64,000 bases of DNA from Myxococcales bacterium (GCA_016794525.1 JAEUJY010000155.1:62001-126000); one strand, 5' to 3'. Shown: positions 40,045-49,653, counted from the stretch's first letter. Made by a program: numbers and translations. Notes: generated by a model from the letters alone, not told the origin.

Positions 40045-41183
40045 GGCGTCCGCATCCGGGTCGCCAGCGCGGTGGCGCGCGGGCTGGTCGGCGCCAACGC
40101 GGCCCACGCCACGTCGGCGCCGCAGCTGGCGGTCGGGGTGGTGGCGCGCCACGCGACGCCGGCCGCGGTCAGCACGAAGCCGCAGCCGGCGGCCGGCGTC
40201 AGCCCCAGCTCGGCGGCGGTGACGTCGGCGCGATCGCCGGTGCGCCACGCGGCCAGCGTGGCGTGGCGGGTGTCGGCGGCGGTGATCGCGCAGGCCAGGC
40301 TGACGACGTCGGCGGTGACCAGCCCGAGGTCGCAGCGGGCGGCGCGGGCGCCGGCGCCGCGGCGGCCCGGCGGATCGACGATCCGGCGCATCCGCAGCGT
40401 CAGCTGCGCCGCCTGCGCCGGGCCGACCATCGCCAGCACCGGGTACGACCACGTGCGGTCGCCGGCGCCGCCGGTGACCCGCGCGACGTCGCTGTCGGCG
40501 GTGTAGATCGCCGCGCTGGCGGTGGCGCCGTCGTCGACGACGTCGAGCGCGCCGGCGTTGTCGCGGAACGCCGCGGTGGCGACGCCGAGCGCGGCCGGCG
40601 GCCAGGCGGCGGCGGCCGGCTCGGGCACCCCGCCGTCGGCGGTCGAGCCGCGGATGATGAACTTCTGATCGCCGATCAGCACCAGCTGCTTGGCGACGAC
40701 GCGGGCGCCGGCGCAGCCGACCAGGTAGCCGAAGCCCAGCTCGGCGGCGCCGTCGTGATCGAGATCGGTGACGCTGACCGCCGGCGGCGCGAAGCCGGTG
40801 AGGTTGCGCGCGGCGCAGGCGTCGGCGCGATCGTTGACCACCCGGACCTCGCGCTCGTCGGCGCCGCGGGTCAGGCGCGCCTGCAGCAGGATCGACGTGG
40901 CCTGGTAGGCGCGGGTCTCGAGCAGGTACAGCGCGCCGGGGCCGTCGCGATCGACGAAGCGCACGCCGCCGATCACCCGGGCGCCGGCCGGCGCGCCGCG
41001 CGGCGCCGCGGCGTCGGGCTCGATCGCGGTCACCGCCAGACCGCCGGCGTCGACCGCCACCGCCGGCGCCGCCGCGTCGGGGCGGGCGCCGGCGTCGAGC
41101 GCGGCCGGCGGGGCCGGGGGGGCGCCCGGCGACCGCGAGCACGCCGCCAGCGCCAGCGTCCCCAGGACCAGGCGGTGGTGCAT
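40041..41183 (-). CDS. Lipoprotein of unknown function, upstream partner of VTT protein
   Basis: 380 residues with a lipobox (LGTLALAACSRS) and then a Pro/Ala/Asp-rich linker. The folded part has strand patterns such as RVIGGVRFVDRDGPGALYLLE, SVTDLDHDGAAELGFGYLVG and QLVLIGDQKFIIRG. The DLDHDGAAE block resembles an FG-GAP or EF-hand-like calcium loop found in M30-type or integrin-like repeats. It shares a GTGA overlap with the membrane protein that follows. No enzymatic motif is recognised. Confidence 0.62.
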   Translation of the reverse strand: MHHRLVLGTLALAACSRSPGAPPAPPAALDAGARPDAAAPAVAVDAGGLAVTAIEPDAAAPRGAPAGARVIGGVRFVDRDGPGALYLLETRAYQATSILLQARLTRGADEREVRVVNDRADACAARNLTGFAPPAVSVTDLDHDGAAELGFGYLVGCAGARVVAKQLVLIGDQKFIIRGSTADGGVPEPAAAAWPPAALGVATAAFRDNAGALDVVDDGATASAAIYTADSDVARVTGGAGDRTWSYPVLAMVGPAQAAQLTLRMRRIVDPPGRRGAGARAARCDLGLVTADVVSLACAITAADTRHATLAAWRTGDRADVTAAELGLTPAAGCGFVLTAAGVAWRATTPTASCGADVAWAALAPTSPRATALATRMRTP

Positions 41184-41244
41184 CGGCTGACGATAGTCGG
41201 TCGGCGCCGCGAGCGCGAGCCGGCGCGGCGGTACCCTGCGGGCG

Positions 41245-42468
41245 ATGGCCCGCGACCGTCCCTACGACCTCATCCTGTTCGGCGCCACCGGCTTCACCGG
41301 CCGGCTGGTCGCCGAGTACCTCGTCCGCCACGCCGGCGCCGACCTGCGCTGGGCGCTGGCGGGCCGCAGCCAGGCCAAGCTCGAGGCGGTGCGCCGCGAG
41401 CTGGCCGCCACCGACGCGCGCGCCGGCGCGCTGCCGATCGTGCTGGCCGACGCCCACGACGAGGCGGCGCTGACCGCGCTGGCCCGCACCACCACCGCGG
41501 TGTGCACCACCGTCGGGCCGTACCTGGCCCACGGCGCGGCGCTGGTGGCGGCGTGCGTCGCCGCCGGCACCGCGTACTGCGATCTCACCGGCGAGGTGCC
41601 GTTCGTGCGCCAGATGATCGATCGCCACCACGCGGCGGCGGTGGCGTCGGGCGCGCGGATCGTCCACTGCTGCGGCTTCGACTCGGTGCCGTCGGACCTC
41701 GGCGTCTGGGTGCTGCAGCGCGATCTCGAGGCGCAGCGCGGCCGCGGCGCGCCCAGCGTCACCGCGCTGTTCGAGATCAAGGGTGGCGCGTCGGGTGGCA
41801 CCGTCGCCAGCATGCTCGGTCTCGTCGACGCCGCGGCCCGCGATCGCGAGGTGCGGCGGCTGCTGCTCGATCCCTACGCGCTCGACCCCGCCGGCGCGCC
41901 GCGCGGCGGCGATCGCGACGTCCGCGGCCCCGGCTACGATCGCGCGCTCGGGGCGTTCACCGCGCCGTTCGTGATGGCCGCGGTCAACACCCGCGTCGTG
42001 CGCCGCAGCCACGCGCTGCTCGACTACCCGTGGGGCGACGTCTGGCACTACGACGAGCGCATGGGCCTGCCGCGTAGCGCCCGCGGCGCGGCGATGGCGG
42101 TCGGCGTGACCGGCGCGCTGGCCGGCTTCGTCGCCGCGACCCAGCTGGCGCCGCTGCGCCGCGCGCTCGAGGCCCGGCTGCCCAAGCCCGGCGAGGGCCC
42201 GAGCGCCGAGGCCCGCCAGCGCGGCCGCTACCGCGTGCGCCTGCACGGCACCGTCGACGGTGTCACCCGGGTGGCGACGTTCGCCGACGACCTCGATCCC
42301 GGCTACGCCGGGACCGCCAAGCTGCTGGGCGAGGCGGCGCTGGCGCTGGCGCTCGATCCGCCGGCGTCGGGCGGCGGCGTGCTGACCCCCGCGGTGGCGC
42401 TGGCCCCGGTGCTGGTGCCGCGGCTGCGCGCCGCCGGCGTCACGATCGACGTCGCGACGCTGGCCTGA
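41245..42468 (+). CDS. Saccharopine-dehydrogenase-family oxidoreductase (trans-acting enoyl reductase-like)
   Basis: 407 residues. The N-terminal DLILFGATGFTGRLVAEYLV is a Rossmann NAD(P) motif of this family. It is followed by WALAGRSQAKLEAVRREL, TTVGPYLAHGAALVAACVAAGTAYCDLTGE and SGARIVHCCGFDSVPSDLG, all signature segments shared with mycobacterial trans-acting enoyl reductases. Those enzymes saturate a double bond in polyketide lipid synthesis. No polyketide synthase is nearby, so the substrate stays open. It ends next to two strong hairpins facing the convergent M36 gene. Confidence 0.85.
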   Translation: MARDRPYDLILFGATGFTGRLVAEYLVRHAGADLRWALAGRSQAKLEAVRRELAATDARAGALPIVLADAHDEAALTALARTTTAVCTTVGPYLAHGAALVAACVAAGTAYCDLTGEVPFVRQMIDRHHAAAVASGARIVHCCGFDSVPSDLGVWVLQRDLEAQRGRGAPSVTALFEIKGGASGGTVASMLGLVDAAARDREVRRLLLDPYALDPAGAPRGGDRDVRGPGYDRALGAFTAPFVMAAVNTRVVRRSHALLDYPWGDVWHYDERMGLPRSARGAAMAVGVTGALAGFVAATQLAPLRRALEARLPKPGEGPSAEARQRGRYRVRLHGTVDGVTRVATFADDLDPGYAGTAKLLGEAALALALDPPASGGGVLTPAVALAPVLVPRLRAAGVTIDVATLA

Positions 42469-42474
42469 ACTGCT

Positions 42475-42500
42475 GGGAGGGTTTCTCGCGAAACCCTCCC
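42475..42500. terminator. 11-bp GC-rich hairpin, TCGC loop
   Basis: Perfect inverted repeat: arm GGGAGGGTTTC, loop TCGC, complementary arm. It starts six bases after the stop of the enoyl-reductase-like gene. The arms closely resemble those at 22225 and 49654. Confidence 0.65.
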
Positions 42501-42508
42501 CCGCCGGG

Positions 42509-42526
42509 CCGGGGGCCTACCCCCGG
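42509..42526. terminator. Second hairpin between convergent genes
   Basis: Seven-bp perfect arms (CCGGGGG) around a CCTA loop, eight bases past the first hairpin and upstream of the stop of the M36 gene. No T-run is present. Confidence 0.45.
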
Positions 42527-42634
42527 GGGCTGTCGACGAGCCGCCGGGCGGCGTGCGGACCGCCCCCGAAAACGCCGAACGGCGCGTCGCCGCGCCGTCC
42601 GAACTCCGCGAGCCAGGCGCGGTGCGCCTCGCCG

Positions 42635-45600
42635 TCAGCGCCGCGCGCGGCGGCGGCGGCGGCCGACCAGCGCGGCCACGCCGAGCGCCAGGCCGGTCGC
42701 GGTCAGCGGGCCACCGGCGCCGCTGCCGGTCGAGCAGCAGCCGCCCTCGGCGCCACCATCGCCCGGGTTGCCGCCGTCCTCGATGGTGCAGATCGACGAG
42801 CAGCCGTCGCCGGGCGCCACGTTGCCGTCGTCGCACTCCTCGCCGGTGCCGACGGTGCCGTCGCCGCAGCCGGCCGGGGGCGCCTCGGTCTGGCACACCG
42901 CCGAGCAGCCGTCGCCGCCGCTGGTGTTGCCGTCGTCGCACTGCTCGCCGGCGTCGACGGTGCCGTTGCCGCAGTCGGGCGGCGGCGGGCCCTCGGCCTG
43001 GCAGGTGGCCGAGCAGCCGTCACCGCTGGCGGTGTTGCCGTCGTCGCACTGCTCGCCGGCCTCGACGACGTTGTTGCCGCAGGCGGTGGCGCCGGCGCGG
43101 TAGCCGACGACGCACAGGTCGTCGATCGTCCAGCCGCCGAGCTCGAGGCCCTGGTCGCTCTTGAGCGTGAAGTTCAGCTGGACGCTGCCGTCGGCGGCCT
43201 GCGCCGACAGGTCGACGTCCTGGAACCGCCACTCCTTGTCGGTGTGGCTGGTCGACGAGTTGTTGCCCTGGTTGCTGTTGAAGTTCGACCACAGCGTCGT
43301 GCCGTCGGCCTGGATCGTGGCCTGGTCGAAGAAGCCGTCCTCGACGTTGAGCCAGCGCTTGTACTGCAGGCGGACGTTGGTGAAGCCGGTGGTGCTGATC
43401 ATCGGGGTCTTGGCCCAGATGTTCGAGTTGGCCGCGTAGAGGCCGTCGCCGCCGGCCAGGTCCATGCCGTAGACGTTCTGGCCCGAGGTCGCCATCCGCG
43501 GATCGCCGCCGTTGCCGGCCGGCACGCCGCGCTGCCAGACGTCGGTGCCGCTGAGCGCGCCGTGGGTCCAGGTCGGGTCGCTCTCGAAGTCGGTGCAGTA
43601 GATGTTCTCGACCGTGCCGACGAAGAACTCGTACAGCGGGTCGGCGACGTTGTCCGGGTAGCGGACGGGGTTGCCGCTGACGTCGACGCTGATCTTGTAC
43701 TGCACGACCGAGCCGTCGGGCTGCGCCGGCATCGAGCCGACCAGCTCGGAGCCCTGCTGCACCAGCGCCACGTCGGTGGTGGCGCCGGCGCCGCGCAGCT
43801 TCCACGACAGCGTCGCGGCGCCGATCGTCGGCGCGGCGCAGCCGCCGGTCGGCGCGGCGATCGGCACGCGGATCTGGAAGCCCGAGCGCACCGGCGCGCC
43901 CAGGCCCGAGCCGACGGTGCCGCCGCCGGTGGCCAGGCCGTGGCGGCCGAACACCTCGCGCAGCGCGCACAGGTTGGGGGTGCCGTTGGCGAGGTTGCCG
44001 TCGTCGTCGTCGGCGGCCAGCGCCTCGGCGTAGGTCGACGGGATGTCGGTCGCGCGCTGGATGATCGCGTAGTAGATGTCGTCGGCCTTGGTGACGCCGG
44101 CCGCGGGGCCGAGCGCGGCGATCATCGCCACCCGGACGTCCCACAGCGTGCCGGCGATGATCTCGCCGTCGGCGTGGACCTCGCCCTGGACGTCGTCGGG
44201 CCACTTCAGGTCGCGCGCCGGCTGCAGCTCGCGCAGCGCGGTGTCGTTGAAGAAGAAGCCGCGGCCCATGCCCGAGTCGCCGGTGATCGTCGCCGCCAGG
44301 TAGTCGGAGACGCCCTCGGACAGCGCGCCGTCGAAGTTGCCGACGCCCTCGATGATCGACTGGGCGTGCAGCGAGTGGCCGAACTCGTGGTAGACGACGT
44401 CGGCGATGCGGCCGGTGTTCTCGCACTGGCTCGACGCGCGGTAGAAGTGGATGTCGTCGCCGGTCGAGTAGGCGTTGCAGTTGCCGCTCTCGTTGACCGT
44501 CGCCGAGATCTGCTGATCGAGGTACGCCAGGTTCGGGTTGAGGTTGGCCTTGGCGTAGGCCTTGACCGTGTGGGTGAACAGGTAGGTCGACAGCTGCGCG
44601 TCGTCGGTGGCGACCGTCGAGCGGTCCCACGACGCCGAGCCGCCGGGCTGCAGCGTCAACGTCGCGGTGGCCAGCGCGCCCGCGCCGTTGCTCATCGCGA
44701 CCAGCGGGCCGGTCAGCGCGGTGGTGACCTGCGCCGCGGCGGTGCCGGTCCAGGTGATCTGGCCCTGGGCGTTCGACGCGGTGGTCGCGGTGCCGACGCG
44801 GAAGTTGGTGAACGGCACCGGCGCGTCGACCCGCGGCCGCTGCGGGCTGCGGGTGGGGACGCGGTAGGTGATGGTGCCGGTCGCGAAGCGCAGGAGCGAC
44901 TGCCGGGCGACGGGCAGGCCGTTGCCGGCGTCGACGAACACCCGCCAGCGGCCGGGGACGTCGGCGCTGGTCGACTCGACGTCGACCGAGACGACCGCCT
45001 GCAGGTCGAGCCCGCCGGCGGCGCGCGCCAGGGGCAGCCAGCGCGGCGCGAGGTCGGTGGTCCGCACCCGGACGGCGATGCCGGTGGTGCGGCCGACCCA
45101 CTCGACGGCGCGGGCCTCGGCGAGGCCCTGGCCGACCAGCGCGCCCGGCGTGCGGCCGGCGGTGGCCGGCTGCGCGGTCGAGCTGATCACGAACAGGCGG
45201 TCGTTCTTGAACAGGAAGCCGACCGCGGCGCCGAGCACCGGCGCGCCGTCCTGGCGCTGCGCGAACGCGACCGTGCGCATCGGCAGGCTGCCGTGCAGGC
45301 CGCCGTGGACGGTGTTGGTCACCAGCGCGAAGTCGCCGAGGCGCGCGCCCGGGGCCAACAGCGGCAGCTGCTCGGCGAGCAGCTGCCACGCGGCGGCGGC
45401 GGCCTTGTCGGCCGAGCCGTTGGCGCCCGGCGCGGGGATGCCCTCGCCGTAGATGCGGAGCGGCACGCCGGTGGTGGTGTCCCAGACCGCGTCCCACGCG
45501 CCGTGGCGCGCCAGGAAGGCGTCCCAGGCGTCCTTGGCGCCGCGCGGCGCGGTGGCGCTGGTGGCGCGGGCGGCGCGCAGCGGCTGACCGTCGGCCACCT

Positions 45601-45730
45601 CCCACTCGCGCTCGCTGGTGGCGACGAGCGGGCTGACCGCCGTCGGATGGGGGCGCGCGACCGCGGCGTGTTGGGCCGAGGCGGCGAGCAGGAGAGCGAG
45701 CGTTCCAGACACCACGTGCGTGCGCGTCAT
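42635..45730 (-). CDS. M36/fungalysin-like metalloprotease with Cys-rich repeats and MYXO-CTERM tail
   Basis: 1031 residues. A signal peptide is followed by a propeptide-like region. The gluzincin-type catalytic site is [12 protein letters not shown] (H448, E449, H452), with the third ligand in [11 protein letters not shown] (E472). A beta-sandwich region follows. Next come three Cys-rich repeats of the form CGNG....GEQCDDGN...GDGCS..C (about 895-1000). The C-terminus has a GGCCSTG motif, a hydrophobic helix ([15 protein letters not shown]) and a run of Arg, which is the MYXO-CTERM sorting pattern cleaved by myxosortase in known members. Secretion and surface attachment are inferred. The ATG at 45730 precedes the signal peptide. 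Confidence 0.9.
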   Translation of the reverse strand: MTRTHVVSGTLALLLAASAQHAAVARPHPTAVSPLVATSEREWEVADGQPLRAARATSATAPRGAKDAWDAFLARHGAWDAVWDTTTGVPLRIYGEGIPAPGANGSADKAAAAAWQLLAEQLPLLAPGARLGDFALVTNTVHGGLHGSLPMRTVAFAQRQDGAPVLGAAVGFLFKNDRLFVISSTAQPATAGRTPGALVGQGLAEARAVEWVGRTTGIAVRVRTTDLAPRWLPLARAAGGLDLQAVVSVDVESTSADVPGRWRVFVDAGNGLPVARQSLLRFATGTITYRVPTRSPQRPRVDAPVPFTNFRVGTATTASNAQGQITWTGTAAAQVTTALTGPLVAMSNGAGALATATLTLQPGGSASWDRSTVATDDAQLSTYLFTHTVKAYAKANLNPNLAYLDQQISATVNESGNCNAYSTGDDIHFYRASSQCENTGRIADVVYHEFGHSLHAQSIIEGVGNFDGALSEGVSDYLAATITGDSGMGRGFFFNDTALRELQPARDLKWPDDVQGEVHADGEIIAGTLWDVRVAMIAALGPAAGVTKADDIYYAIIQRATDIPSTYAEALAADDDDGNLANGTPNLCALREVFGRHGLATGGGTVGSGLGAPVRSGFQIRVPIAAPTGGCAAPTIGAATLSWKLRGAGATTDVALVQQGSELVGSMPAQPDGSVVQYKISVDVSGNPVRYPDNVADPLYEFFVGTVENIYCTDFESDPTWTHGALSGTDVWQRGVPAGNGGDPRMATSGQNVYGMDLAGGDGLYAANSNIWAKTPMISTTGFTNVRLQYKRWLNVEDGFFDQATIQADGTTLWSNFNSNQGNNSSTSHTDKEWRFQDVDLSAQAADGSVQLNFTLKSDQGLELGGWTIDDLCVVGYRAGATACGNNVVEAGEQCDDGNTASGDGCSATCQAEGPPPPDCGNGTVDAGEQCDDGNTSGGDGCSAVCQTEAPPAGCGDGTVGTGEECDDGNVAPGDGCSSICTIEDGGNPGDGGAEGGCCSTGSGAGGPLTATGLALGVAALVGRRRRRARR

Positions 45731-45853
45731 GCGGACCTCCGTCGTGGGAGCGTGATGCCACCGCCAGGGCCATCGCCACAATCCGGCGGACCTGACAGGT
45801 GCAAACACAACGTGCTGCTATGCCCGAGGAGCATGCTGCAAGCAGAAGCGAGG

Positions 45854-45872
45854 GCACATGTAGGACATGTGC
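45854..45872. promoter_or_regulatory. Perfect palindrome upstream of the M36 protease gene
   Basis: GCACATG-TAGGA-CATGTGC has 7-bp perfect arms with a 5-nt centre and sits 124-142 bp upstream of the M36 start. The dyad is typical of a dimeric repressor site. One base beyond it a second 7-bp hairpin (arms GCGCCGC, 45873-45889) lies close to the stop of the next operon and may terminate it. The role is inferred from position only. Confidence 0.4.
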
Positions 45873-45917
45873 GCGCCGCGTCGCGGCGCACCCCGGTTCG
45901 CCGTCGACGAACTGGGG

Positions 45918-48749
45918 TTACGCGCGGGCGGCCAGCGTGCGCAGCAGCGCGCCGCCGAACTCGGGCCAGCGCGCCAGCGCGCGGGTGAACGTCGGCTGGT
46001 CGATCACCAGCACCGTGGTCGGCGCGACCGCGGTGATCGTCATCGCCCGGGGCGCGCGATCGATCAGCGCCAGCTCGCCGAGCACGGCGCCGGCGGTGAA
46101 GCGCGGCGGCGCCTCGCCGGTGCCGGCCAGCTCGCCGTCGAGCACGGCGAACATCGCGTCGCCGGGATCGCCCGCGGTCACCAGCACCTCGCCGGCCGCG
46201 AGCTGGCGGCGCGGCGCCGCCGCGGCCAGCTCGTCGACGTGATCGCCGGCCAGATCGTCGAAGAACCGGCACTGCCGCAGCGCCGCCAGGCCGGCCTCGC
46301 GGTCGGCGGCGCGCCCGGCCAGCAGCGCCGCCAGCCACGGCTCCTCGGCGGCGACCCGCGCGAGCGCGCCGGCGCCGGTCGGCGGCCGCAGCGACGCCTC
46401 GAGCAGATCGAGCACCGGCAGCGGCGCGCTGGCCACCTCCTGGAACAGATCGAGGGCGCGCCGGCGCAGCGGCTCGGGCGCGTCGAGCATGCGCCGGCCG
46501 GCGGCGAGCAGCGGCAGCGGATCGCGGCCCTCGGCGGCGGTGCCCAGCGCGACCGCCAGCACCAGCCGGCGCGTCGCGCGACGGATCGCGCGGCCCAGCT
46601 CGGCGGCGTGGAGCGCGGGCTGGCCGACGCCGCGGGCCGCCACCAGCGCGGCCAGCGCCGCGCGCTCGCGCTCGATCGCGGTGGCCGCCAGCTCGGGCGA
46701 TGGCGCCGCGCCGGCGCGGGCGTGGCTGGCCAGGCTGCGCAGCGCCGCGGCGCGCACGTCGGGGTCGGGATCGGCGGCCAGCCGCGGCAGCAGCGCGCCG
46801 GGGTGGGGCGCGGCGGCCCGGGCGCGGGCCAGCGCCGCGCGGCCGTCGCGATCGATCACGTCGAGCCGCTCGGCCAGCGCCGCGGCGTCGCGATCGTCGA
46901 GGTCGGCCACCGCGGCGGTGGCGTCGCGCTCGCCGGCGACCAGCGCCGCGATCAGCGCGGCCAGCGCGTCGGCGCCGCCGGCGGTGGCGGCGACCAGCGC
47001 GTGGGCCCGGCCCGGGCCGGCCAGCGCCGCCAGCACCTGCGCGTCGTAGCCGTCGGGGCGGCCGCGGCGTGCGATCCGCGCGGCCCACGCGCCGTCGCGG
47101 GTGATCAGCTCGCCCACCACCGCGGCGCGCTCGGCGGCGGTGGCCAGCCCGACCTCGGCGCGGGCGGCGCGGATCGCGCGGCCGACGTCGGCGTCGATCG
47201 TCGCGTCGGCGTCGAGCTCGGCGATCGCGCCGCGGGCGTCGTGGGCGGCCAGCGCCGCGATCCCGGCGACGCGCGCGTCGTCGTCGTCCTCGATCTGCAC
47301 CGCGCCGATCAGGTCGGCCTGGGCCGCCGAGTGCGGCCGGCGCGCGGCGATCGCGTACAGCGCGCGGCGCACCGCCGGCTCGTCGTGGGCCAGGTGCGAG
47401 CTCACGTCGTCGGCGCGGCCGCCCGACCGCACCAGCGCGGCCCGCGCCAGCGCGCCGTCGTCGGCGCCGGTCGCGTCGACCAGCCGGCGCAGCTCGTCGA
47501 GGTCGATCCGCTCGCGGGCCCGCTCGCCGATCGCCACGCCGCGCATGCCCAGCGGCGCCGCCAGCGCCGCCACGAACCGCCGGGCCGCGCGCCGCACGGC
47601 GTAGCCGAGCACCGCGGTGGTGGCGACGATCGCCGCGCCGAACCGCAGCGGCCGCGCGAGCACGCCAGGGCCGAACCCGACCAGCACCAGCGCGGCCAGC
47701 GCCGCGCCGATCGGCGTGAACAACCCGCGCAGCAAGATCTTCCACCGCGCGCGCGGCAGCGGCGGCAGCGCCGACAGCGACACCTCCTGGCCGGTGCGCG
47801 ACGTCGCCGAGCGCAGCACCTTCTCGCCGGTGCGCAGCGTCGCCAGCGCCGCGAAGCCCGGCATCGCGACCAGCACCATCGCGCCGAGCGCGGTCAGCGC
47901 CGGGTGGATCGACACCGTCACCGGCAGCCGCTGGCTGGTGAGCAGCCGCGGGATCACCAGCGCCTGCAGCACCAGCTGGATCGCGTGGGTGCCGCCGTGG
48001 AACAGGCTGACCGCGGTCGCCAGATCGCCGCCCTTCCAGTGGGTCTTGAGCGACGCGCCGAACCGGAACTCCAGCGCGGTGGCCACCGCCGACTCGGCGA
48101 TCGCCGCCACCGCGAGCCAGCGCAGGAGCGCGTGGTGATCGGGGGACAGCTCGGTCGACGCGCCCGGCGGCGCCGCCATGCCGGGCGCCCCGCCGGCGGC
48201 CAGCGCCCGCTGCGCGCCGATCGCCGCGCCGACCGCGCCGATCGCGAACACCGCCGACAGCCACGGCACGCTGGCCGCGCCGAGCTTCGAGGTCAGCGCG
48301 GCGGCGGCGAACCCGGCGATCGCGCCGCCCGCGGTGATCGCGGCGCCGGCCCGCGGCAGCATGCGCCGCGCGTCGCGGCCGGCGACGCTGGCCGCGACGG
48401 TGTTCCACAGCGCGACGTTGGCCACCGAGGCCAGCGTCGTCGTCGTCAGCGCCACCACGAACGGCCAGGCCCCGCCGCGGCCGATCAGCGTCGGCGCGAG
48501 GCCGGCCGCGATCGTCAGCGCGACGCCCACCGCGACGTCGACGGCGGCCGACGGCGCGCGGCCGGTGGCGGCGTCGTAGGCCAGCGTGCCGATCGCGAAC
48601 GCGACCGCCTGGCTGACCAGCAGGATCGGGATCCACTTCGCGCCGTAGCTGGCGAGGAACGCCGCCTCGGCGTACGCCCGCAGCGCGATCGCCGCGACGT
48701 TGACCGCGAAGATCATCAGCACGCCGAGGCCGTAGGCGCGCTGGTTCAC
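45918..48749 (-). CDS. MFS/nucleotide-transporter-like membrane protein with HEAT repeats and cNMP-binding domain
   Basis: 943 residues from a GTG overlapping the upstream stop (GTGA). Residues 1-~420 hold about ten to twelve membrane helices in an MFS/ATP-ADP-translocase-like layout. Residues ~430-790 are a long series of Ala/Arg-rich HEAT-like helices (DPDVRAAALRSLASHARAG is typical). Residues ~815-943 form a cyclic-nucleotide-binding domain: GEVLVTAGDPGDAMFAVLDG and GAVLGELALIDRAPRAMTIT, with the conserved Glu and Arg of the phosphate-binding cassette. This layout suggests a transporter gated by cAMP or a related nucleotide. It is the last gene of a three-gene operon. The substrate is unknown. 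Confidence 0.75.
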   Translation of the reverse strand: MNQRAYGLGVLMIFAVNVAAIALRAYAEAAFLASYGAKWIPILLVSQAVAFAIGTLAYDAATGRAPSAAVDVAVGVALTIAAGLAPTLIGRGGAWPFVVALTTTTLASVANVALWNTVAASVAGRDARRMLPRAGAAITAGGAIAGFAAAALTSKLGAASVPWLSAVFAIGAVGAAIGAQRALAAGGAPGMAAPPGASTELSPDHHALLRWLAVAAIAESAVATALEFRFGASLKTHWKGGDLATAVSLFHGGTHAIQLVLQALVIPRLLTSQRLPVTVSIHPALTALGAMVLVAMPGFAALATLRTGEKVLRSATSRTGQEVSLSALPPLPRARWKILLRGLFTPIGAALAALVLVGFGPGVLARPLRFGAAIVATTAVLGYAVRRAARRFVAALAAPLGMRGVAIGERARERIDLDELRRLVDATGADDGALARAALVRSGGRADDVSSHLAHDEPAVRRALYAIAARRPHSAAQADLIGAVQIEDDDDARVAGIAALAAHDARGAIAELDADATIDADVGRAIRAARAEVGLATAAERAAVVGELITRDGAWAARIARRGRPDGYDAQVLAALAGPGRAHALVAATAGGADALAALIAALVAGERDATAAVADLDDRDAAALAERLDVIDRDGRAALARARAAAPHPGALLPRLAADPDPDVRAAALRSLASHARAGAAPSPELAATAIERERAALAALVAARGVGQPALHAAELGRAIRRATRRLVLAVALGTAAEGRDPLPLLAAGRRMLDAPEPLRRRALDLFQEVASAPLPVLDLLEASLRPPTGAGALARVAAEEPWLAALLAGRAADREAGLAALRQCRFFDDLAGDHVDELAAAAPRRQLAAGEVLVTAGDPGDAMFAVLDGELAGTGEAPPRFTAGAVLGELALIDRAPRAMTITAVAPTTVLVIDQPTFTRALARWPEFGGALLRTLAARA

Positions 48750-49138
48750 GGCGCCCCCGCGCGGACCCGGCCGGCGAGCTGGCGCGCCAGCGCGGTGGTC
48801 GCGGCGCCGTGCTCGGCCAGCACGTCGAGGAAGTCGTCGACCGCGATCTCGACCACCGCCGCGGCGGCGGTCGCCGTCAGGGTCCGGGGCGCCGCGCCGA
48901 CCAGCGCGCCGTCGACGCCGAGCACCGCGCCGGGGGCGTGCTCGCCGGCGTCGTCGTGCAGGCGCCCGCTCGCCACCACCAGCACCACGTCGCTGCCGTC
49001 CCTGCGGGTCGCGACGGTCGCGCCGGCGGGGAGCTCGCGCGCCCGCACCCGGGCCGCCAGCGCGACCAGCGCCGGCGCCGGCACCTCCGCGAACACCGCC
49101 GTCCGGGCCAGCGCCCGCGCGCGCCCGAGCAGATCCAT
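48746..49138 (-). CDS. Small degenerate cNMP-binding-fold protein
   Basis: 130 residues resembling only the cyclic-nucleotide-binding domain of the downstream gene. Compare GAVLGVDGALVGAAPRTLTAT here with GAVLGELALIDRAPRAMTIT there. The Arg of the phosphate-binding cassette is kept but the Glu of GEL is lost, so nucleotide binding may be weakened or absent. It starts one base after the stop of the coiled-coil gene and ends in a GTGA overlap with the transporter gene, so all three are likely made together. It may have arisen by duplication of the transporter's C-terminal domain. Confidence 0.65.
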   Translation of the reverse strand: MDLLGRARALARTAVFAEVPAPALVALAARVRARELPAGATVATRRDGSDVVLVVASGRLHDDAGEHAPGAVLGVDGALVGAAPRTLTATAAAAVVEIAVDDFLDVLAEHGAATTALARQLAGRVRAGAP

Positions 49139-49561
49139 CTACTTCTTGGCCAGGATCTTCTTCTGGTTGCCGAGGATCGCGCGCTGGTTGGCGATCACCG
49201 CGTCGAGCTTGCCCTGGTTGCCGACGATCTTCTTCTGGTTGGCCAGCACCGTGTCGAGCTTGGCCTGGTTGCCGGCGATCTTCTTCTGGTTGGCCAGCAC
49301 CGCGTCGAGCTTGGCCTGGTTGCCGACGATCTTCTTCTGGTTGGCCAGCACCGCGTCGATCTTCTTGCCGTTGGCGACGACGGCGTCGAGCTTGCCCTGG
49401 TTGGCCATGATCTTCTTCTGGTTGGCCAGGATCGTGTCGAGCCGGCCTTGGTTGCCGGCGATGGTCGCCTGGTTGGCCAGGATCTTCTCCTGGTTGGCGA
49501 TGATCCGCTCCTGGTTGGCGATGATCGTGGCCTGGTTCGCGATGACGGTCTCTTCGGACAT
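49139..49561 (-). CDS. Repeat protein forming a predicted Asn-ladder coiled coil (140 aa)
   Basis: Apart from a five-residue lead, the whole protein is a regular repeat with Asn-Gln pairs. Asn occurs at 9, 16, 23, 30, 37, 47, 54, 64, 74, 81, 91, 98, 108, 115, 125 and 132, so the spacing is 7 four times and then mostly alternates 10 and 7. Heptads read IxANQxx (I at a, N at d), like the N@d layers (IxxNTxx) of trimeric autotransporter coiled coils. The 10-residue steps equal a heptad plus a three-residue stammer. The DNA shows imperfect 51-bp repeats in frame. An AAGGGGG ribosome site supports the ATG at 49561. First gene of the cNMP/transporter operon. Confidence 0.8.
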   Translation of the reverse strand: MSEETVIANQATIIANQERIIANQEKILANQATIAGNQGRLDTILANQKKIMANQGKLDAVVANGKKIDAVLANQKKIVGNQAKLDAVLANQKKIAGNQAKLDTVLANQKKIVGNQGKLDAVIANQRAILGNQKKILAKK

Positions 49562-49653
49562 GGAGCCCCCTTTGCGCCGCATCATCGACGCAGGCGCCGC
49601 CCCGATCAACCCGCCCGGCCGTCTCTCATCGACGGTGCCCCACGGCTGGTCGG

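Noticed and set aside
43244-45988. 914-codon plus-strand open frame
   Set aside because: Antisense shadow of the M36 protease; composition is generic Arg/Val/Ala/Gly with no recognisable domain.
49168-49480. 51-bp direct repeats as a possible CRISPR array
   Set aside because: The repeats are in frame within the coiled-coil gene, imperfect and have no unique spacers; they are explained by the protein repeat.
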